A program made the position numbers and the translations under genes. Below the pieces are notes generated by a model. It saw only the letters and a program-made list of their open reading frames with translations, searched no databases and was not told the DNA's origin. DNA of 19,692 bases, from assembly GCA_964543855.1 (NCBI GenBank), contig CAZJAD010000039.1, positions 1 through 19,692 of the forward strand, given 5' to 3'. The number at the start of each line of letters is the position of its first letter. The stretch's first letter is position 1. This stretch comes from CAZJAD01 sp964543855 (GTDB taxonomy: Bacteria > Electryoneota > RPQS01 > DYHQ01). Shown piece by piece: positions 15,408 through 19,692 of this stretch.

Positions 15408-15836
15408 TCAGGTCTGCTTCTGCTCTTTTCTGCACGCAGGGCACAGCCCCACAAATTCCAGCCGATGTCCGATGATTTCGTAGTCACTTGCCTCTCGAAC
15501 GGCATTCTCCAGTGTCATGACCGGCTCAATCGGCGCGTCCTCGATCCGTCCACACTTGACGCAGCGCACGTGATAGTGATTCTCTGTGACAGCATCGAAT
15601 CGCCGCTGACTGTTGCCCAATTCGAGCTTCCGTACCAAGCCTTGCTCGCTCAGCAGCTCCAGATTCCGGTAGACGGTCCCCAAGCTTATGCGAGGCAACC
15701 GCCGTCGAACAAGTTCGTAGACCTCGCTGGCCGTCGGGTGAGTCCGGTTGGCGCCTAATTCTTCCAGGATGATCCTCCGCTGGCGCGTCATCCTGAAATC
15801 ATTGTCAACAAAGAGCTTAGACATGGTCGAAGTCAT
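15408..15836 (-). CDS. perR: PerR-like peroxide-sensing Fur-family repressor
   Basis: 142 residues: an N-terminal winged helix (recognition region SLGTVYRNLELL, about 51-62) and a C-terminal dimerisation domain. The structural zinc site is C92-x-x-C95 and C132-x-x-C135. The regulatory metal residues H33, D81, H87, H89 and D100 line up with B. subtilis PerR H37, D85, H91, H93 and D104 at a constant offset of four. The Asp at 81 favours peroxide sensing (PerR) over iron sensing (Fur). It probably represses this island until metal-catalysed His oxidation. The start is uncertain: ATG at 15836 or at 15824; neither has a clear Shine-Dalgarno. It is the first gene of the minus-strand island, with its own strong promoter. 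Confidence 0.9.
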   Translation of the reverse strand: MTSTMSKLFVDNDFRMTRQRRIILEELGANRTHPTASEVYELVRRRLPRISLGTVYRNLELLSEQGLVRKLELGNSQRRFDAVTENHYHVRCVKCGRIEDAPIEPVMTLENAVREASDYEIIGHRLEFVGLCPACRKEQKQT

Positions 15837-15848
15837 GATGTCATAATC

Positions 15849-15863
15849 TGCTAATAGTAATCA
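15849..15863. promoter_or_regulatory. Candidate Fur/PerR box
   Basis: TGCTAAT-A-GTAATCA has a 7-1-7 layout and matches the classical TGATAAT-N-ATTATCA Fur-family box at 11 of the 14 arm bases, though the two arms match each other poorly. It lies just downstream of the predicted transcription start of the regulator gene, where binding would block transcription. Support is sequence similarity and position only. Confidence 0.4.
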
Positions 15864-15872
15864 TTCCCAAGT

Positions 15873-15901
15873 AATATAATCAGGAAAACTCACATTGTCA
15901 A
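15873..15901 (-). promoter_or_regulatory. Sigma70-type promoter of the perR-led island
   Basis: On the minus strand TTGACA (15896-15901) and TATATT (15873-15878) are spaced by 17 bases. Transcription would start near 15866, about 30 bases before the perR ATG. It is the only strong promoter seen upstream of the thirteen minus-strand genes. Confidence 0.8.
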
Positions 15902-16009
15902 GTCTTTTTTGAGTGGATCCTCGCAAATCCCGCTCAACCACCTGTCGGCTCGGTCTACTAACAAGCCGTCGTGTCGAGATTGGCATAATGGACTGGGAAT
16001 CCGATCTCC

Positions 16010-16038
16010 TTGACATCGCTTGGCTGAGACGCTATATT
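16010..16038 (+). promoter_or_regulatory. Sigma70-type promoter of the DUF2279-like gene
   Basis: TTGACA (16010-16015) and TATATT (16033-16038) with a 17-base spacer. The start of transcription would fall at about 16044-16047, directly on or beside the ATG at 16047. Confidence 0.75.
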
Positions 16039-16046
16039 ATGGCATA

Positions 16047-16943
16047 ATGCTCGGAGATGTGAGAACAAGGTTCATTTTTCTTGCGCTTGTCTGTCAGGTG
16101 GCCGGGGCCAGCGGTGGCCTTGCCGATGTGCCGGAACCACGGGCCTCAAAGGCTCCTCTTCTGTCGCCAACCGCACGCACCGTGCTGCTCACGGTCGGAG
16201 TCAATGCGACCATCGCGACGGTCTCCTATTTCGCCTTCTGGCAGGGAGAGCAGCAGGCATTCCACTTCAAGAATGATGGCTGGTTTGACCGCGACCAACA
16301 TTCGCTGGGTGCGGACAAAGTCGGTCACGCGTGGGCCGCTTATCAGCTCACGAACTTCAGCGCGTGGGGCTACAGGAAGCTGGGTGTTTCCGAGCCTACG
16401 GCCAATCTCGTCGGCATGCTGAACGCGCAATTGGCCCTTCTTATCATGGAAATTGGCGATGGAATGTCACCGTATGGTTTCTCGCGGCAAGATGTGATTT
16501 CGAATGCCGCCGGGGCGCTGTTCGCTTACAGTCGCCTGCGTTGGCCGATTGTGCGTGACTTGACCGATTTCAAACTGACCTATCAGTTCCGAAATGCGAC
16601 GACTCTTCAAGGGGGAGATCAGCAGGCGGGGTTCTTTGAGAATTACGACGATATGACCTACTGGCTTGTCCTTCGCGGCAAGCGGATCCTGCCGCGTCCC
16701 TTGAATTTCCTGGGTCTCGCGCTCGGCTATCACACCGAAGGTTACCACTACTGGAAGTCATATCAGTCTGGCAACACCTCCGGTCTCAAATCGCGAAAGC
16801 GTGAGTGGCTCGTCGGCTTGGACATCGATTGGAGCGAGCTACTGAGGCCACGGCAACCACTTCTACAGGGACTCATCACCGTCTTCAACATCTACCACCT
16901 TCCTTTTCTTCCCGCCTGGAAGAGCACGACACACGTGCAATAG
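16047..16943 (+). CDS. DUF2279-like exported protein of unknown function
   Basis: 298 residues. An N-terminal signal peptide (basic RTR, then FIFLALVCQVAGASGGLA) suggests export; the Cys in it does not fit a good lipobox. The mature part begins with a hydrophobic helix (about 42-62), then an FHFKNDGWF...GADKVGHAWAAY segment, hydrophobic helices, and MEIGDGMSPYGFSRQDVISNAAGA, the family's conserved block with D-x-GHA and FS-x-x-D motifs. The C-terminal half is rich in aromatic and charged residues and may be beta-stranded. It resembles DUF2279 (YfiM-like) proteins, whose job is unknown; an envelope role is likely. ATG at 16047 is chosen; an in-frame GTG at 16059 would give a tighter signal peptide. 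It is divergent from perR, with about 210 bases between the start codons. Confidence 0.72.
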   Translation: MLGDVRTRFIFLALVCQVAGASGGLADVPEPRASKAPLLSPTARTVLLTVGVNATIATVSYFAFWQGEQQAFHFKNDGWFDRDQHSLGADKVGHAWAAYQLTNFSAWGYRKLGVSEPTANLVGMLNAQLALLIMEIGDGMSPYGFSRQDVISNAAGALFAYSRLRWPIVRDLTDFKLTYQFRNATTLQGGDQQAGFFENYDDMTYWLVLRGKRILPRPLNFLGLALGYHTEGYHYWKSYQSGNTSGLKSRKREWLVGLDIDWSELLRPRQPLLQGLITVFNIYHLPFLPAWKSTTHVQ

Positions 16944-16996
16944 CCCCTTTCACACAACCTGGTTCATTCTTCTGTGCAAACGGCATCCTTCAGCCG

Positions 16997-17023
16997 ACGG
17001 CTGCTATACGCAATCGCAGCCGT
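16997..17023. other. 8-bp inverted repeat downstream of the DUF2279-like gene
   Basis: ACGGCTGC (16997-17004) pairs exactly with GCAGCCGT (17016-17023), loop 11 bases. The left arm also belongs to a 13-base palindrome CAGCCGACGGCTG at 16991-17003. No T tract follows. It may assist the terminator directly after it or be a protein-binding site. Confidence 0.45.
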
Positions 17024-17033
17024 TCATCTGGGT

Positions 17034-17063
17034 CCGGATTGTTGATATCCGGTTCCTTTTTTT
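17034..17063 (+). terminator. Rho-independent terminator after the DUF2279-like gene
   Basis: CCGGAT (17034-17039) pairs with ATCCGG (17047-17052), loop 7 bases, followed by TTCC and seven T. The stem is short but the T run is good. Confidence 0.6.
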
Positions 17064-17084
17064 GTGCAAAAAGCTCTTTTTCTC

Positions 17085-17113
17085 TTGACTTTTGTTGAGG
17101 AAACAGCTTATTT
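17085..17113 (+). promoter_or_regulatory. Possible promoter of the propeller-like repeat gene
   Basis: TTGACT (17085-17090), 17 bases, TTATTT (17108-17113). The -35 is good, the -10 poor. It lies in the only AT-rich stretch before the gene, leaving a 5' leader of about 75 bases. Confidence 0.4.
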
Positions 17114-17194
17114 GATTTATTAGCCGAGTCATATCAAGGAAATCGGCACTTAGAACACAAAAGACCCATCATTGCTATAACGAGGAGGGAGACC

Positions 17195-18577
17195 ATGCGC
17201 GCTGGCCTGACCATCTTGTTCGTATTGACGGTGCCCATTGTGATGTTTGCCCAGACTGAACCGCCCGACAGCCTGTGGAGTCGAACCTTCGGGGGAAGCA
17301 CTTGGGATCGTGGCTACAGCGTTCAGCAGACCACCGATGGGGGATACATTATTGCGGGAGAAACTGCTTCCTACGGCGCCGGCAGTAACGATGTCTGGTT
17401 GATTAAGACGGATGCAAATGGAGACAGCCTTTGGAGCCGCACCTTCGGGGGAAGCGATGCAGATCTTGCCTTCAGCGTTCAGCAGACCGGCGATGGGGGA
17501 TATATCCTTACGGGATACACTTCTTCCTACGGTGCAGGCGATAACGATGTCTGGTTGATCAAGACGGATGCAAATGGAGATAGCCTTTGGAGTTGCACTT
17601 TCGGGGGAAGCGATGATGATCGTGGCTACAGCGTTCAGCAAACCACCGATGGGGGATACATCATTGCGGGATACACTTGTTCCTATGGCGCCGGTAGCCA
17701 AGATGTCTGGTTGATCAAGACGGATGCAAATGGAGACAGCCTTTGGAGTCGCACCTTCGGAGGAGACCCAGATGATCGTGCCTACAGCGTTCAGCAGGCA
17801 ACCGATGCGGGATATGCAATTGCCGCAGCAACCAGGTCCTATGGCGCCGGAGGGTGGGATTTCTGGCTGGTCAAGGCGGATGCAAATGGAGATAGCCTTT
17901 GGAGCCGCACCTTCGGAGGAAGCAGTAGTGATGTTGCCAAGAGCATTCAGCGGACCAGCGACGGGGGATATATCATTGCCGGATACACGATGTCCTACGG
18001 CGCCGGTGTGAACGATGTCTGGCTGGTCAAAACCGATGATTGGGGATACCCACGGTGGTACAGCACCTTCGGGGGAGGCTTGGCAGATGCAGGCCACAGC
18101 GTTCAGCAGACTACCGATGGGGGATATATCGTTACGGGATATACTACGTCCTTTGGTGCCGGCTTTTATGATGTCTGGTTGATCAAGGCGGATGCAAATG
18201 GAGACAGCCTTTGGAGCCTCACCTTCGGGGGAAGCGGTGAAGATCGTGCCGAGAGCGTTCAGCAGACCACAGACGGTGGCTACATCCTTGGGGGGTATAC
18301 CTGGACCTTCGGGGCCGGCTCTGGAGATTTCTGGCTGGTGAAGACGGGGCCTGACCTTCCTTTGCAGCCGCCGCAAGGGCTTGTTGCATGGGTCGATGAG
18401 GACAGCCTGCGTCTGGCGTGGCAACCGGTGTCGGCTGCCACTTCCTACAATGTGATGTGGTCTCCGCTGCCCTTTGACGGAACATGGTCCCTCTTGACCT
18501 CGACGAGCGACACCACAGCGGAGGATGTGATCGGCACCAGCGAGAAACGATTCTACAATGTCACGGCAGTGAATTAG
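17195..18577 (+). CDS. Secreted seven-repeat beta-propeller-like protein with Fn3-like tail
   Basis: 460 residues. A signal peptide (about 1-20, hydrophobic core then MFAQ) is followed by seven tandem repeats of exactly 52 residues (about 25-388). Each has the frame DSLWSRTFGGS, SVQQTTDGGYIIAGYT, SYGAG and DVWLIKTDAN. Seven repeats of this length would close a seven-bladed propeller, though this is inferred from number and strand pattern only. Residues about 390-460 (PPQGLVAW...LRLAWQPV, SYNVMWS, FYNVTAVN) look like a fibronectin type III domain. No dockerin, LPXTG or Por-type sorting tail is seen. Such proteins are usual in FCB-group and candidate-phylum genomes; function is unknown, surface or extracellular binding is a guess. 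AGGAGGGAG stands just before the ATG. Its repeats keep the antisense frame open over a long distance, which is not a gene. Confidence 0.88.
   Translation: MRAGLTILFVLTVPIVMFAQTEPPDSLWSRTFGGSTWDRGYSVQQTTDGGYIIAGETASYGAGSNDVWLIKTDANGDSLWSRTFGGSDADLAFSVQQTGDGGYILTGYTSSYGAGDNDVWLIKTDANGDSLWSCTFGGSDDDRGYSVQQTTDGGYIIAGYTCSYGAGSQDVWLIKTDANGDSLWSRTFGGDPDDRAYSVQQATDAGYAIAAATRSYGAGGWDFWLVKADANGDSLWSRTFGGSSSDVAKSIQRTSDGGYIIAGYTMSYGAGVNDVWLVKTDDWGYPRWYSTFGGGLADAGHSVQQTTDGGYIVTGYTTSFGAGFYDVWLIKADANGDSLWSLTFGGSGEDRAESVQQTTDGGYILGGYTWTFGAGSGDFWLVKTGPDLPLQPPQGLVAWVDEDSLRLAWQPVSAATSYNVMWSPLPFDGTWSLLTSTSDTTAEDVIGTSEKRFYNVTAVN
17267..18358 (+). repeat. Seven tandem 156-bp coding repeats
   Basis: Units begin at 17267, 17423, 17579, 17735, 17891, 18047 and 18203, all exactly 156 bases with no indel. 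The joint GATGCAAATGGAGA[CT]AGCCT is nearly identical in most units, whereas unit 6 (GATTGGGGATACCCACGGTGG at the joint) is the most divergent. This points to duplication or recent gene conversion between units. Confidence 0.93.
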
Positions 18578-18620
18578 CACGGTCGTTTCTCTGCGCCCTT
18601 CACCATAACTGACTAAACCG

Positions 18621-18655
18621 AAGCCCCTTTGGGATGACCCAAAGGGGCTTTTTCT
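18621..18655 (+). terminator. Strong rho-independent terminator
   Basis: A perfect 13-bp stem, AAGCCCCTTTGGG (18621-18633) with CCCAAAGGGGCTT (18638-18650), loop ATGA, followed by TTTCTT. It lies 44 bases after the stop of the repeat protein. Confidence 0.93.
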
Positions 18656-18871
18656 TGCCGTCAACTCGGGATTGGACCCACGATCTACTTTGCCTTTGTG
18701 GCGGTTGTCAACCTCCCAGCTAACGCGGTCAACAGGTGGTGGTGAAACCCAAACCGGAAGCAGAAACGATGGGTGGTGTAATTTATTGTAATTGAAGGAC
18801 AAGACTAAACCAAGGAGACACACAAAATCGTGGCGTGAAGCTTGCCAATAGAAGGGCGGGGGATAGATGTG
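18656..18871. other. Intergenic region with no gene found
   Basis: About 215 bases between the terminator and the next gene. No tRNA, ORF with coding character or clear promoter is seen; an 11-base palindrome GGTTGTCAACC near 18705 and an AT-rich stretch near 18777-18795 are the only structures noted. Confidence 0.5.
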
Positions 18872-19692
18872 ATGATTTTGACGACGATGTTGAAACGCCT
18901 GAAAACGATGAGATTTAGCCTCTCGATACACCCGGCCTGTTCTCCTTCTCGTTTCGCTTGTCTTGCGATTTGCCTTGCTCTGGTATGCACGGGCCTGCAA
19001 GCCGCGGAGCGCGACACGCCCCTGAGTTTCCAGGGCGTTGACTCGCTGTACCGCACCGTGTTCACCAACGAATCACCCGGCAAAGGAATGGGGTGGAAGC
19101 CTTACCAGCGGTTCAACTGGTTCTGGGGGCAGCGTGCTTATCCCACGGGTGAGATTCCCGCTGGGCTTCGATGGCAGGAATGCCAGGCCAAGGTACAGGG
19201 TGAAAGAGAGCGAGGGACTCTCGACGATCCCGTTTGGCAGCAAATAGGCCCTACGAATATTGCCGGACGGCTCCTCGCCGTTGCCATCCAACCCAGTAAT
19301 CCGAGCACCATGTATGTCGGCTCCGCTTCCGGTGGAATATGGAAAACCACCGATGGCGGCACGAGCTGGACGGCGCTCGACGACAACCTGCCCTCACTGG
19401 CCGCGGGCGCGGTCGCCATCCATCCGACCAATCCCAACATCGTCTATCTCGGTACCGGCGAAGGCTCTTTCAACTGGGATGCCGTTTACGGCGTGGGTGT
19501 GCTCAAATCCACCGACGCCGGTGCATCATGGAACACGACGGGCCTTAGCTGGACTCTCAGCCAGTACCGAGCGGTCAAGAAGATTGTCATTGACCCGACG
19601 AATCCGAACATCGTCTATGCCGCGACGAACCGCTGGGGGTCATACGGTGGTATCTACAAGACAACGAACGGCGGCACGACCTGGGGCAATTA
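18872..19692 (+). CDS. Secreted Asp-box (BNR) repeat protein, sortilin/VPS10-like propeller (3' partial)
   Basis: The frame stays open to the right edge, so at least 273 residues with the C-terminus missing. After an N-terminal basic stretch a hydrophobic segment (FACLAICLALVCTGLQA, about 30-46) serves as signal peptide. Then come a linker of about 80 residues rich in Trp, Gly and Arg, and from VWQQIGPTNIAGR onward a repeat domain with Asp-boxes S/T-x-[DN]-x-G-x-x-W: TTDGGTSW, STDAGASW and TTNGGTTW, each preceded by GG[IV][WLY]KT-like strands and NP-x-[IT][VM]Y. This is the exo-alpha-sialidase/VPS10-type propeller found in many secreted proteins. Catalytic function cannot be told; most such proteins are binding or surface proteins. 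The ATG at 18872 follows GGGGGAT by about seven bases; ATG codons at 18887 and 18908 are alternatives. Confidence 0.85.
   Translation, partial: MILTTMLKRLKTMRFSLSIHPACSPSRFACLAICLALVCTGLQAAERDTPLSFQGVDSLYRTVFTNESPGKGMGWKPYQRFNWFWGQRAYPTGEIPAGLRWQECQAKVQGERERGTLDDPVWQQIGPTNIAGRLLAVAIQPSNPSTMYVGSASGGIWKTTDGGTSWTALDDNLPSLAAGAVAIHPTNPNIVYLGTGEGSFNWDAVYGVGVLKSTDAGASWNTTGLSWTLSQYRAVKKIVIDPTNPNIVYAATNRWGSYGGIYKTTNGGTTWGN

Larger units (their letters stand above)
16961..17070 (+). repeat. Pair of 20-base imperfect direct repeats
   Basis: Copies at 16961-16980 and 17051-17070 share 17 of 20 bases (GGTTC at the left, TGTGCAAA at the right, pyrimidine-rich middle), 90 bases apart. The second copy overlaps the T tract of the terminator. 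Function unknown. Confidence 0.45.

Noticed and set aside
17267..18358. Tandem repeats as a CRISPR array
   Set aside because: Units are 156 bases, in frame, without short palindromic repeats or unique spacers, and encode protein repeats.
18700..18715. GGTTGTCAACC palindrome as an attachment site or operator
   Set aside because: Only 11 bases, no partner copy seen and no integrase gene in the window.
17150..19000. 616-codon open frame on the minus strand antisense to the seven-repeat gene
   Set aside because: It is periodic because the 156-base repeats lack stops in that frame; the plus strand has a signal peptide, ribosome site, terminator and meaningful repeats, and the antisense frame runs through the terminator and promoter of the neighbouring gene.

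Overview
The window looks like chromosomal DNA of an uncultured anaerobic or microaerobic bacterium. Support comes from superoxide reductase, rubrerythrin, flavin reductase-rubredoxin and cytochrome bd genes packed together, a PAS-rich hybrid kinase, and secreted proteins with GGY/DVWLIK-type repeats and Asp-boxes of the kind often met in FCB-group and candidate-phylum genomes. That placement is only inference; no marker gene fixes the taxon.

Layout. (1) 1-5607, plus strand: a signalling cassette. A very large hybrid histidine kinase (cut by the left edge) is followed by a receiver protein carrying an H-box but no ATPase domain, and by a stand-alone receiver. A 12-bp inverted repeat at 5649-5690 separates it from the convergent minus-strand genes. 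(2) 5747-6338, minus strand: a ferritin-like protein behind tRNA-Thr(CGT), with a near-consensus promoter in front of the tRNA. (3) 6420-15836, minus strand: thirteen consecutive co-directional genes for oxygen, peroxide, superoxide and iron handling. In transcription order they are PerR-like regulator, rubrerythrin, ferritin-like protein, thiol peroxidase, octaheme hydroxylamine-oxidoreductase-like cytochrome, desulfoferrodoxin, ferritin, two more ferritin-like proteins, AhpD-like CMD protein, cytochrome bd subunits I and II, and a flavin reductase-rubredoxin fusion. A TTGACA-N17-TATATT promoter with a possible Fur/PerR box stands in front of the regulator. (4) 16010-16943, plus strand, divergent: a DUF2279-like exported protein whose promoter lies so close to its start codon that the message may be leaderless. 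(5) 17195-19692, plus strand: two secreted repeat proteins. One has seven indel-free 52-residue repeats plus an Fn3-like tail; the other is an Asp-box (BNR) protein cut by the right edge.

How the genes may work together. The island can be read as a complete anaerobe's oxygen-protection kit: cytochrome bd removes O2 at the membrane; superoxide reductase turns superoxide into peroxide; rubrerythrin, thiol peroxidase and perhaps the CMD protein remove peroxide; ferritins store the iron; and the flavin reductase-rubredoxin fusion probably supplies electrons from NAD(P)H. The unexpected member is the eight-heme HAO-family cytochrome placed between thiol peroxidase and superoxide reductase. Its presence suggests that hydroxylamine, NO or nitrite chemistry, or an unrecognised periplasmic peroxide or O2 chemistry, belongs to the same response. 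This is the most promising candidate for something not yet described here.
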